Assembly (NCBI RefSeq): GCF_014287585.1
Contig: NZ_JACOOJ010000061.1
Span: forward strand, 1 to 15,013
Origin: Parabacteroides hominis
Lineage (GTDB): Bacteria > Bacteroidota > Bacteroidia > Bacteroidales > Tannerellaceae
Direction of reading: 5' to 3'
DNA length: 15,013 nt
Below the pieces are notes generated by a model. The model saw nothing but the letters and a program-made list of their open reading frames with translations, had not been told where the DNA came from and searched no databases. Shown here piece by piece: positions 1-6,592 of the stretch. A program made the position numbers and the translations under genes. Within the stretch, counting starts at the first letter, position 1; every line of letters begins with the position of its first letter.

Positions 1-2
1 AG

Positions 3-110
3 AACGAAAATGGCAATTATTACTTATACAACTCGGAAAATTGCGGCATAGAAAAATACTATATCGGGAAAAGGAGGAAACGATATAAAAAGAGGATGTG
101 TCGGTTTTGA
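3..110 (+). CDS. Possible C-terminal end of a truncated chromosomal gene
   Basis: Frame 3 is open from the window edge to a TGA at 108-110 and reads as a hydrophilic, Asn/Tyr-rich tail followed by a very basic end. The composition is plausible for a real protein C-terminus, but the frame runs into the terminator hairpin at 91-120, and a second frame is open to a TAA at 86-88. No family is recognisable. It could equally be non-coding DNA downstream of the original tRNA-Phe locus. Low confidence. Confidence 0.2.
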   Translation, partial: NENGNYYLYNSENCGIEKYYIGKRRKRYKKRMCRF

Positions 111-123
111 CACACCCTCTTTT
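88..123. terminator. Bidirectional hairpin terminator at the left chromosomal border
   Basis: AGAGGATGTGTC (91-102) pairs with GACACACCCTCT (109-120) with one A-C mismatch and a GGTTTT loop, and A/T runs flank both sides. Read on the minus strand it lies just 3' of the displaced tRNA-Phe 3' end (126-138) and ends in a T run, as expected for the original terminator of tRNA-Phe before the element inserted. It would also stop plus-strand transcription from the left. Confidence 0.75.
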
Positions 124-125
124 CT

Positions 126-138
126 GTGGTGCCACCAG
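126..138. repeat. Left attachment core: displaced tRNA-Phe 3' end
   Basis: GTGGTGCCACCAG is identical to 12100-12112, and similarity continues imperfectly (taaccgaa here versus gaatcgaa in the tRNA). On the minus strand it is the last 12 bases of tRNA-Phe plus one. A terminator follows immediately at 91-123. This is the expected structure for the chromosomal copy of the tRNA end displaced by insertion. Confidence 0.7.
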
Positions 139-199
139 TAACCGAAAATCGGTTTATATAGCACTATTTCTCAATAAGTTATATCTTTATTACGATGTT

Positions 200-215
200 A
201 GTCCCTTGAATAAGG
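200..215. repeat. Inner 16-bp direct repeat, left copy
   Basis: AGTCCCTTGAATAAGG is an exact copy of 11978-11993, in the same orientation. Each copy lies close to an end of the element (about 62 bp inside the left tRNA core and about 107 bp inside the right one). It could be the core attachment sequence of the integrase, giving an 11,778-bp unit, or a pair of arm-type integrase sites that flank the core in the circular form. Confidence 0.6.
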
Positions 216-649
216 TTTTCACAACTTTGCACCGTTCAACACAAGTTTGTGTCTTAGGTTCGATTTCTGCGTGCAAAGGTAGATATTTATTTGGAATTAT
301 CAATATTTCCAAGAACTTTTTTTTGTATTTACTACTAAGAGTCTGTTTGAATTTTGTTCAGCATTCTTTTAGGAGTTGTTTTGAGGATTTTTCTCTGTAT
401 CATTAAGAAGAATTGCAGGCTATGTGACGGAAGGTTTTCAATATCCATGAAGTATATAGAAAGAACTTTAGTCGAAATGTCAGGTATCAATTTTCCCAAT
501 AGATTGAATCGTAAAGGAGTATTTTTGTCGAGCAATATGTATAACTACATAAACCCCACTGGTTTCGAAACGTGCAGCTACATTACAAATAGGGTAAATT
601 TCAATAATGGATTGTTTTGATGAAAAAAACTCTTCAATATTAGACTTAC

Positions 650-665
650 TGACATAGGGCTGTCA
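650..665. promoter_or_regulatory. Candidate operator TGACA-N6-TGTCA
   Basis: A 5-bp perfect inverted repeat separated by TAGGGC lies 10 bp upstream of the -7 box of the pepE-like/WYL operon, overlapping where the upstream promoter element would be. The symmetry suits a dimeric regulator, and the WYL protein encoded in the same operon is the obvious candidate. Seen: the repeat and its position. Inferred: the binding. Confidence 0.35.
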
Positions 666-675
666 TAGAAGACGC

Positions 676-683
676 TATCTTTG
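676..683 (+). promoter_or_regulatory. -7 promoter box for the pepE-like operon
   Basis: TATCTTTG is a perfect match to the Bacteroides -7 consensus TAnnTTTG and lies 33 bp before the ATG at 717. No clear TTTG -33 box is present at the usual 19-21 bp upstream, which would fit a regulated promoter. Confidence 0.6.
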
Positions 684-716
684 TATCAAAAAGTATTCAA
701 CTTAATATTATAGAAT

Positions 717-1343
717 ATGAAAAGATTATTTTTATGCTCATCATTTGCTGATGTTGCTAATCTATTTGTCGATTGTGCCAAAGAAGATTTGCAAGGGAAA
801 ATTATAGCTTTTATACCAACTGCAAGCCTTACAGAACCAATACGATTCTATGTAAAAAAGGGGAAAAAGGCTTTAGAAGAAGCAGGAATGATTGTTGAAG
901 AAGTCGAGATTACCCAACTGCCCAAAGAGGAAATATCTTCTATATTGCATAAATGCGATTATATCTACATAACAGGTGGAAATACATTTTTCCTTTTGCA
1001 AGAGTTAAAAAGAAAAGGTGTTGATAAAATTATATCTAAACAAGTGAAATTGGGTAAACTGTATATTGGGGAATCTGCCGGAGCAATAATAGCCTCTCCC
1101 GATGCAGAATATATGAGAAGTGTGAATTTTGATCCAATAGAAAAGGCTCCTGAATTGAAAGACTGTACTTCTTTAGATTTGGTCGATTTTTATACGATTC
1201 CCCATTATGGAAATTTTCCATTCAAGAAAAAAGGTGAAAAGATAGTTCAACTATATAATGAGAAGTTGCAGCTTATTCCTATAAGTAATAAACAAGCTGT
1301 TATTATTGAAGATTCAAATATTCAAATTAAAGATGCAAAATGA
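717..1343 (+). CDS. Peptidase E-like (S51, class I glutamine amidotransferase-fold) protein
   Basis: The 208-residue product has S51 peptidase landmarks: an N-terminal FLCSSF strand, TGGNTF at 86-91, the nucleophile elbow GESAGA at 118-123 with Ser120 (the numbering of E. coli PepE's catalytic Ser), and a likely catalytic His163 in IPHYGNF. The family are cytoplasmic serine peptidases, the classical member cleaving Asp-X dipeptides. It is slightly shorter than typical enzymes of about 230 residues, mainly at the C-terminus. No signal peptide is visible. It overlaps the downstream WYL regulator by four bases (ATGA), so the two are translationally coupled. The gene is AT-rich compared with the mobilization genes, suggesting acquired cargo. 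The natural substrate is unknown; a role in defence or amino-acid scavenging is speculation. Confidence 0.85.
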   Translation: MKRLFLCSSFADVANLFVDCAKEDLQGKIIAFIPTASLTEPIRFYVKKGKKALEEAGMIVEEVEITQLPKEEISSILHKCDYIYITGGNTFFLLQELKRKGVDKIISKQVKLGKLYIGESAGAIIASPDAEYMRSVNFDPIEKAPELKDCTSLDLVDFYTIPHYGNFPFKKKGEKIVQLYNEKLQLIPISNKQAVIIEDSNIQIKDAK

Positions 1344-2272
1344 ATAGAATAGACCGTATTTCTGCTATATTGATTCAGTTACAATCGCACTCGTTAGTGA
1401 AAGCACAGCAAATTTCAGAACGTTTTAATATAAGCATTCGTACTGTATATCGAGATATAAGAACATTGGAAGAGGCAGGCATTCCTATCATAGGAAATCC
1501 CGGTATTGGTTATTCACTTGCAGAAGGATTCAAATTATCTCCTCTAATGTTTACTCAAAAAGAGGCTTTGTCCTTTTTGATTGCAGAGAAATTAGTACAT
1601 GAACTAACTGATTCAAATAGCAACGAACATTATAAGTCTGGAATAGAAAAGATTAGGTCTGTCATGCGTTTTGCAGACAAAAATATGTTAGAAACAATGG
1701 AAAAGTGCATGTCTGTATTGGATACTTATAAATCATCTACCTATAAACCTGATATTCTTTTACTTATTTTACAAAGTATATACCAAAAAAGAATTATTGA
1801 AATATCTTATTTGGGAAGTAATGCGTTAAGTGTTTCAGAACGAAAGATTGAAGCTGTTGGAATTTTCTTTTCGAGAACTAACTGGTATCTAATAGGCTTT
1901 TATCTTCCCAAAGAAATCTATCTTACATTTCGGATAGATAGAATTCAAAAAATGCACATTCTTAATGAATTACAATCACGGGAACATCCTCCTTTGGAAA
2001 AATTCATACGCGAGTTTTATGATAAAGAAAAATTACATGAAATCGTTATAAGAATAGAAAAGAATAAAACCTCCATAATGAATGATGATAAATATTATTA
2101 CGGATTAACATCTGAGAAAGAGATAGGGGATATGTTTGAGCTTCATTTTCTAACATTTTCAATCAGTAAGTTTGCACATTGGTATCTGTCTTTTGCAGAT
2201 AGTGCAACTATAATAAGACCAGATTCTTTAAAATATGAAGTTAAAAATATTATCAATAACATTTCTATTTGA
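1340..2272 (+). CDS. WYL-domain transcriptional regulator (HTH_11, YafY type)
   Basis: The 310-residue protein has an N-terminal winged helix-turn-helix at about residues 5-60, containing ISERFNISIRTVYRDIRTLE, the usual DeoR/HTH_11 signature. A linker follows, then a WYL domain at about 138-210 with the namesake Trp-Tyr-Leu at 182-184. Family knowledge: such proteins are ligand-sensing DNA-binding regulators, and some WYL proteins control phage-defence loci. Its start codon overlaps the stop of the pepE-like gene, so it probably regulates its own operon, perhaps through the inverted repeat at 650-665. The remaining C-terminal part (about 215-310) has the length of a typical WYL C-terminal extension. 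The ligand is unknown. Confidence 0.88.
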   Translation: MNRIDRISAILIQLQSHSLVKAQQISERFNISIRTVYRDIRTLEEAGIPIIGNPGIGYSLAEGFKLSPLMFTQKEALSFLIAEKLVHELTDSNSNEHYKSGIEKIRSVMRFADKNMLETMEKCMSVLDTYKSSTYKPDILLLILQSIYQKRIIEISYLGSNALSVSERKIEAVGIFFSRTNWYLIGFYLPKEIYLTFRIDRIQKMHILNELQSREHPPLEKFIREFYDKEKLHEIVIRIEKNKTSIMNDDKYYYGLTSEKEIGDMFELHFLTFSISKFAHWYLSFADSATIIRPDSLKYEVKNIINNISI

Positions 2273-2303
2273 TTGCTGTCAAATAGTATTTTTAATCGAC
2301 TAA

Positions 2304-2916
2304 ATGAAAAAAATATTCGACCAAAGATTTTTCCGCTTATTGTCGGAATGCTCACAACGTAAAGTGTCTGCATCTGAATTTGCAGAAGCTATCGAAGAAT
2401 TGGCGACCCATGTAGCCGATTTCAGTATTACAGAACAAGATTATAGCATTTTACTCCGCTATTTCTCTTTTGGTTTGTATCGTCTTAAATCATACCGTGT
2501 ATGGTTTGAGCAGGAAAAAAATATCCTATTTGTATCTAATTGATGAAGCGATAGGGCTATTGAATACCGAAATACGCCTAATCGAATGGCGTATCAAGTA
2601 CCCGGAACAGTTGCAGCAACGCACCAACAAACAAGCCCTTTCCCCTCTCTATCTCGCTGACAGAACCACTCTTATCAATATCATGGAAATAGTTAGCGGG
2701 TTGTTCCTTTCCCAAAAGATTGTGTATCAAAATGGCAAGCCTGTTTATTTAGTGGACTTGACGAAAGCCTTTGAATGGCTTTTCAATATCAAGATAGGTG
2801 ACTGTTACCAAAAGCATGAGGACGTGATAAAACGAAAGCCGGGCAAGCTGACAGAGTTTCTTAATGGACTGGCAGAGCTTATTCGCAAGGAACATGAAAA
2901 GAAAGGGTACAGATAA
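2304..2916 (+). pseudogene. RteC-like regulator split by a frameshift at an A7 run
   Basis: Two overlapping frames encode the halves of one protein. The first (2304-2543) covers about 72 residues up to WFEQEK. The second carries on from ISYLYLIDEAIG to the TAA at 2914-2916. The C-terminal half resembles RteC of Bacteroides conjugative transposons (a fold with SPLYLADRTTLINIME and KAFEWLFNIKIGDCYQKHE). The frames meet at seven A residues (2515-2521); removing one A would give a continuous protein of about 203 residues. RteC-type proteins activate excision and transfer genes. The shift may be a real inactivating mutation, a homopolymer sequencing error, or a site of transcriptional slippage. 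It follows the WYL gene by 31 bp on the same strand. Confidence 0.75.
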
Positions 2917-2936
2917 CCAGCTGTTTATGACTTATT

Positions 2937-2964
2937 TATAGGGGATTCCATTAGTCCCCCTATA
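2937..2964. promoter_or_regulatory. Inverted repeat between rteC-like gene and HTH gene (terminator or operator)
   Basis: TATAGGGGA (2937-2945) pairs with TCCCCCTATA (2955-2964), with one bulged C, around a 9-base loop. It lies 21 bp after the RteC-like stop. No clean T run follows on the plus strand, but it directly abuts the -7-like box TTTCTTTG (2966-2973) of the next gene, so an operator role is at least as likely as termination. Confidence 0.45.
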
Positions 2965-2965
2965 A

Positions 2966-2973
2966 TTTCTTTG
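2966..2973 (+). promoter_or_regulatory. Candidate -7 box for the small HTH gene
   Basis: TTTCTTTG differs at one position from the consensus TAnnTTTG and is followed by GCACC, as in other promoters of this window. The -33 region is occupied by the inverted repeat at 2937-2964. Confidence 0.4.
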
Positions 2974-3046
2974 CACCTGTTTTCTGAACTTTGCTTCATC
3001 AATCGATTGACAGACCATAATGTATAATCAGAAAAATGAAGCAATC

Positions 3047-3379
3047 ATGTATATAGAGAATGACGATTTCAGCGTATGGATGCAGAAGCTGTACGCCAAA
3101 CTGGAAGAACTCTGCAAGGATGTACGGGTACTGCGCAATGCCGACAGGGTGCTGCCCGAAGATGACAACCTGCTGGATAATCAGGATTTGTGCCTGTTGT
3201 TCAAAGTAAGTATCAAGACCCTGCAACGCTACCGGGCTATCGGTGCGCTGCCGTACTTCACAATCAGCGGAAAAGTGTACTACAAGGCTTCCGATGTCCG
3301 GGAGTTCATTAAGGAGCGGTTCAGCGTCACCACGCTACGCCAGTTCGAGAAAGAACACTGCACGAAGAAAAAGAAGTGA
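3047..3379 (+). CDS. Small helix-turn-helix DNA-binding protein (excisionase-like)
   Basis: From the ATG at 3047 the product is 110 residues; an in-frame ATG at 3020 would add nine poorly structured residues, and the later start fits the pattern of relatives beginning MYIE. The N-terminal half is a likely helix pair. The C-terminal half holds a MerR/excisionase-type helix-turn-helix (LFKVSIKTLQRYRAIGALPY) with a wing-like KVYYKASDVREFI. It is clearly paralogous to the products of 8744-9031 and 9036-9317, sharing the KTLQxYR and IYYKASDV elements. Such proteins act as excision factors or transcription regulators in Bacteroides integrated elements; which applies here is unknown. A strong terminator at 3385-3412 separates it from the convergent mobilization operon. 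Confidence 0.85.
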   Translation: MYIENDDFSVWMQKLYAKLEELCKDVRVLRNADRVLPEDDNLLDNQDLCLLFKVSIKTLQRYRAIGALPYFTISGKVYYKASDVREFIKERFSVTTLRQFEKEHCTKKKK

Positions 3380-3384
3380 ATTAA

Positions 3385-3412
3385 AAAGCCGGGGCGGTTC
3401 TGCTCCGGCTTT
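3385..3412. terminator. Bidirectional terminator between convergent genes
   Basis: AAAGCCGG (3385-3392) pairs with CCGGCTTT (3405-3412), and the stem extends inward through a G-T and a G-C pair. A runs precede it and CTTTTG follows, so it can stop both the plus-strand HTH gene and the minus-strand mobilization operon, whose last gene ends at 3422. Confidence 0.8.
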
Positions 3413-3421
3413 GCTTTTGTT

Positions 3422-4147
3422 TTATGGCTTGCCTAATTTGTCGGCTTTCTCCCTTAGCTGCTCGGCTTGTTCGTTCAACAGCCTTGCCCGTTCCAACGTT
3501 TCCGCCTGTTTCCTGCTGCGGTATTCAAAGCCTTTCACCGAATCGGTCAGGCTTCGGATGAAAGCGTTGTCCCGTTCCCTGTTGAACTTCGTTTCCAGCA
3601 AATCAAGGCTGCTGCCGTCTGCCTTTCCTTTCATCAGGATATAGCGGTATTTTATATCATTGTCCTGTAACCACTGCATTTTTTGTATAAAACGTACATT
3701 CAACACAAGCGACACAAGACAAATGATTATCCCTGCTGAAAGAAGAAAGAACTTGGGTTTCAGGCAGGGAGTTACCCGGTATATCAGTTTTTCATGCCAT
3801 GAAACGGGCGTTGTTTCCCCGGTCGGTGTATCATCAGCCGGGAACAACACCTTTAACCGCTCCTTGAAATATCGGTGCGAGGTCACGATAAGCCCCTTTA
3901 TATCTTCAAGGTCTTGTTTTTGATTCTCGGACTGCCCTTTTCCGATACTGCCGATTTGGTTTAGAATCTCCTGCACCATGTTTTCAGTAATGCCGGATTT
4001 ACTTTGCATTTCCGAAATGCGCTGTTCGATAACGTCCAGCCTGTTAATCGTTTCCTCCCGGCTGGCTGGCATTACCTGCTTCTCCTGCCGTTCTTTCAGT
4101 TCCGTAACCATGGAGAGAAGCCCCTCCAAAATTAAATTATCTTCCAT
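3422..4147 (-). CDS. Mobilization-operon membrane protein with coiled coils, function unknown
   Basis: This 241-residue protein has a charged N-terminal region with heptad-like stretches (residues 15-90), one clear membrane segment at about 133-154 (FFLLSAGIIICLVSLVLNV), and a highly charged, probably coiled-coil C-terminus (about 185-240). The gene starts four bases after the relaxase stop and is the last gene of the mobilization operon. A single-pass protein at this place could anchor the relaxosome at the membrane or contact the helper coupling protein; that is inference from position and topology only. No enzymatic motif is visible. Proteins of this layout are seen beside relaxases in Bacteroides mobilizable elements, but I cannot name a characterised homologue. 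Confidence 0.75.
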   Translation of the reverse strand: MEDNLILEGLLSMVTELKERQEKQVMPASREETINRLDVIEQRISEMQSKSGITENMVQEILNQIGSIGKGQSENQKQDLEDIKGLIVTSHRYFKERLKVLFPADDTPTGETTPVSWHEKLIYRVTPCLKPKFFLLSAGIIICLVSLVLNVRFIQKMQWLQDNDIKYRYILMKGKADGSSLDLLETKFNRERDNAFIRSLTDSVKGFEYRSRKQAETLERARLLNEQAEQLREKADKLGKP

Positions 4148-4151
4148 GTCC

Positions 4152-5075
4152 CTATAATTTTAAGTGTCGTTTCTTTTTTCTCTTTTTCCTTTCACCGGGA
4201 TTGTCGGGTGTTTCATCAGCCGGAGAGGACGGGGCGGAGAATAGACCGCCCAAGCCTGCCAGTAACGGACTGTCTGCTTTAAACGGTGTCCGTGTCGGTT
4301 CTTGAACAGGGACGGAAACCGTCTGTCGGTTGCTTCCGGCAGTGTTCAGTTCCGCATCCCCGAAACATTTATCCAGCTTGGAGAAACTGAAACTGCGGTC
4401 TATCTCCGAACCCTTGAACGTGTATTCACCTTTGGAAAAAGATATGCCCTGCACTTCGCCAGTCTGTCCCCTGTACTTGAAATGAATCCCGATACCCTTT
4501 TCTGCCAGTCGGGTTTGTAACTGCTGCCAGTTCCTTGATTTCCCGATTTCATCCTTTACGGCATTGTAAATCTCGTATTTGGATTTGTCCGGTTCTCTCA
4601 AACGGTGCTGCTTTACATGCTCCTTGCCTTTAGCGAAGTAAAGCCCGTGTTTGGCTTTCAGCTTCTTGCATACCTGCTCGTTGCGGTACATGTCGTTCCT
4701 GTCCGAAATGGTCTTGCCGTTGTTGTCTATACGGTTGAACACGATATGCACGTGCGGATGTTCCCGGTCTTGGTGGCGCACGATGATGTACTGCGTATCG
4801 GTGATTCTCATTTCACGCATATACTCCTGCGCAAGCTGTATCATTTTCCCGTCTGTCAGCTTGGGTGCGTCCACTGGGGAATAGCTTAGCGCAATATGTC
4901 CGACAGGCTTTTTCAGGTCGGGGTTCATCCCGGCTTGCAGTATGAAACTGCGTATGATGTCCCGGTTGCTTTCGGCTAACACTCCCTCCGCATGAAGTAA
5001 GGTAGCCTGTTCCTTGCCGAGTACATAGTTCACGCAGCCTTTAAATCCGCTTCCCTTTTTTATTTTTCCAATCAT
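4152..5075 (-). CDS. Relaxase / mobilization nuclease (MOBP-type)
   Basis: The 307-residue protein carries the three relaxase landmarks: Tyr17 in CVNYVLGKE as candidate nicking tyrosine, a conserved GHIALSYSP segment near 59-67, and the metal-binding cluster HPHVHIVFNRI at 106-116 that fits HxHxxxN. Relaxases of this family (Pfam Relaxase/MobA-VirD2) cleave one strand at nic within oriT and stay bound to the 5' end during transfer. The C-terminal tail (about 250-307) is Pro-, Ser- and Lys-rich and low in complexity. The start overlaps the upstream mobC-like gene by 35 bp, indicating tight coupling. It would act on the hairpin-rich region at 5425-5579. Confidence 0.92.
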   Translation of the reverse strand: MIGKIKKGSGFKGCVNYVLGKEQATLLHAEGVLAESNRDIIRSFILQAGMNPDLKKPVGHIALSYSPVDAPKLTDGKMIQLAQEYMREMRITDTQYIIVRHQDREHPHVHIVFNRIDNNGKTISDRNDMYRNEQVCKKLKAKHGLYFAKGKEHVKQHRLREPDKSKYEIYNAVKDEIGKSRNWQQLQTRLAEKGIGIHFKYRGQTGEVQGISFSKGEYTFKGSEIDRSFSFSKLDKCFGDAELNTAGSNRQTVSVPVQEPTRTPFKADSPLLAGLGGLFSAPSSPADETPDNPGERKKRKKKRHLKL

Positions 5076-5424
5076 CCGACAGTTGGTTTATGATTTCAAC
5101 AATCCTGTTTTTGAGTTTCACCAGTTCCACCGCTACCAGTGCGAACCCTCCGGCATTCGCCCGGTGCGCCAGCTGGTTGATGTTGTTGGCTTCCCCTGCC
5201 AGCTTGCGGATAGTGTCCGCATCCTGCCTGTTCAGTCGGGGCGTCACCTCTGCCGAAACGACAGCCTGCCGGACGTACTCGCTGACACGCAGCCCGGCTT
5301 CGGTGGCTCGCTTCCTGATTGCGTAGAACTGTAACTCGGTCAGTTTCGTGCTGACTACCCGGTTCTGCTTGTCTATCCGGCTTTTTGCCGGGCGACCTCC
5401 CGGTTTGTTCCTTATCCCTGTCAT
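5041..5424 (-). CDS. MobC-like relaxosome accessory protein
   Basis: The 127-residue basic protein has an N-terminal ribbon-helix-helix-like region (VVSTKLTELQFYAIRKRA, then GLRVSEYVRQAVV) and a C-terminal NNINQLAHRAN segment typical of bacterial mobilization protein MobC. Such proteins bind oriT, help melt the nic region and direct the relaxase. It is the first gene of the mobilization operon and lies directly beside the candidate oriT hairpins at 5479-5530. The last 35 bp overlap the relaxase gene. No good TAnnTTTG promoter is visible upstream, so transcription may come from the primase side or from a non-consensus promoter. Confidence 0.88.
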   Translation of the reverse strand: MTGIRNKPGGRPAKSRIDKQNRVVSTKLTELQFYAIRKRATEAGLRVSEYVRQAVVSAEVTPRLNRQDADTIRKLAGEANNINQLAHRANAGGFALVAVELVKLKNRIVEIINQLSDDWKNKKGKRI

Positions 5425-5478
5425 ACGTTTTTGCTTTTAGGTGGTATCTTAAAAATTGCGACCAATGGGAGAAATTTT

Positions 5479-5530
5479 CTTTGCGTTTAGCAAAGCAAGG
5501 TGTTTCGGTAGACCGAAACATAACCTTGCT
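5479..5530. other. Candidate oriT hairpins upstream of mobC and relaxase
   Basis: Two adjacent hairpins lie in the 155-bp gap between the primase and mobC genes. The first is CTTTGC (5479-5484) with GCAAAG (5490-5495). The second is AGCAAGGT (5494-5501) with ACCTTGCT (5523-5530), enclosing GTTTCGG (5502-5508) with CCGAAAC (5513-5519) and a 3-base bulge. oriT regions normally sit next to the relaxosome genes and contain such inverted repeats beside nic, which I would place near 5523-5540. The nic base cannot be assigned. Confidence 0.6.
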
Positions 5531-5579
5531 CTCCCTAATCACACAGCCTGCCGTCTGTTCATGCCGCCAGTCTTGCAGG

Positions 5580-6560
5580 TCACATCCTTAGCCCTCTCTT
5601 TCTTTTTTCACCCGGATTTTGTCTGTTATCCTGCTCCGGCTGGGGCTTGTCGGTAACTGTCAAGTCTTGGGATTGTTTCACTTTAAGGCTACGCAAATAG
5701 TCGTTCAGGTCATTGTGACCGCTGTACAGGTGTGATACGTCACGTACACGCCATTTGTATTCCTGCCTTATGGCTTCAACCGCTTTCCTCCCGGCTTCGT
5801 CATTGTCAAGCATACAATGTATATGCCCGTAATCAGCCAACGGATATAAGGCTTTATCCGTGTTGGCGGTGGAGTTTAGAATAACGTAGTCCTGCCAGTC
5901 GGTGCAGGGTATATCCGGACTTTTCTGTTGCCGGATAGTGAGGAATGAGAGGAAATCCAAAAAGCCCTCGAACACGAAACAGGTATCTCTCGGCTCTCCC
6001 TGCTGCCGTATATGGGTGATGTCTTTCGATGTGCTGCCCTTGAAACGGGGATTGCGAAGCTCGTAACCTCCTGAATCATTCCTAAACGCCAGCGCAAAAT
6101 AAGGCTTGCCACCGATGCGGTAATACATTTCCTGCACGTAAGGGGATGCCGTTCCGGGAGAAATCCCCCTTTCCTGCAAATAGCGTATGAGTGCCGGATT
6201 CTGTAACGGCTGTATTCTGTGTATCTCTATCGGGCTGGCTGCTTGCCTTTTCGTCTCCCTTTCGGGCAGTTCTTTCCCGTGAAAGGAAAAAGAGGCGGTG
6301 TCGCCCTGTTCCAGTCGGCAGATAGCACCGTAGGCGTTGCACTGGTGTTGCTTCATTACAAGGTCGATGAGCGTCCCGCCCTCACCAGTTCCGTAGTCAC
6401 ACCATAGATTGGCGTTATAATCCACCTTGAAACTTGGCGTGTTGTCCTCCCGTAAGGGGCTGCGGTACATCCCGTAGCTTCCCTTTTCCTTGGCTGGCTG
6501 GATTCCCAAAGAGTTCAGGTAATCTTTGATACTGATATTGTTGGCTTCCTTGTAGGTCAT
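5580..6560 (-). CDS. DNA primase-like protein (CHC2 zinc-finger remnant plus Toprim)
   Basis: From the ATG at 6558-6560 the product is 326 residues; an upstream in-frame start at 6602 adds 14 residues but the family normally opens with the MTYKEAN-like segment. Residues 28-70 match the CHC2 region of DnaG-type primases (YRSPLREDNTPSFKV ... WCDYGTGEGGTLIDLV), but most zinc-ligand Cys/His positions are replaced. The Toprim part shows FVFEGFLDFLSF (Glu198), HCMLDNDEAG (Asp252, Asp254) and DLNDYL. The protein is half the length of DnaG and lacks its helicase-binding domain. NBU elements carry a primase-like prmN1 gene beside their mobilization gene, so it may prime replication of the transferred strand. 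The basic tail (KRKRGLRM) may bind DNA. Confidence 0.85.
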   Translation of the reverse strand: MTYKEANNISIKDYLNSLGIQPAKEKGSYGMYRSPLREDNTPSFKVDYNANLWCDYGTGEGGTLIDLVMKQHQCNAYGAICRLEQGDTASFSFHGKELPERETKRQAASPIEIHRIQPLQNPALIRYLQERGISPGTASPYVQEMYYRIGGKPYFALAFRNDSGGYELRNPRFKGSTSKDITHIRQQGEPRDTCFVFEGFLDFLSFLTIRQQKSPDIPCTDWQDYVILNSTANTDKALYPLADYGHIHCMLDNDEAGRKAVEAIRQEYKWRVRDVSHLYSGHNDLNDYLRSLKVKQSQDLTVTDKPQPEQDNRQNPGEKRKRGLRM

Positions 6561-6592
6561 AATTTTTATTTTTTGATATTCATTGATAAATT

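Larger units (their letters stand above)
139..716. other. 578-bp AT-rich left end without a convincing gene
   Basis: No reading frame here is convincing. The stretch holds the 16-bp repeat copy (200-215), a short palindrome ACACAA-GT-TTGTGT (239-252), the motif GGTTCGATTTC (257-267), and possibly decayed minus-strand coding sequence between about 335 and 660 where neighbouring frames are open in turn. The pepE-like promoter lies at its right end. Most of it looks like an integrase-binding end region plus relic DNA. Confidence 0.5.

Noticed and set aside
98..406. Plus-strand frame of 102 codons at the left border
   Set aside because: It starts inside the terminator hairpin and crosses the attachment core and inner repeat; composition does not look like a protein.
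5096..5542. Open minus-strand frame of 148 codons overlapping mobC
   Set aside because: It is in another frame of the MobC-like gene, shows no domain, has a biased Arg/Gln-rich composition, and would run across the candidate oriT hairpins.
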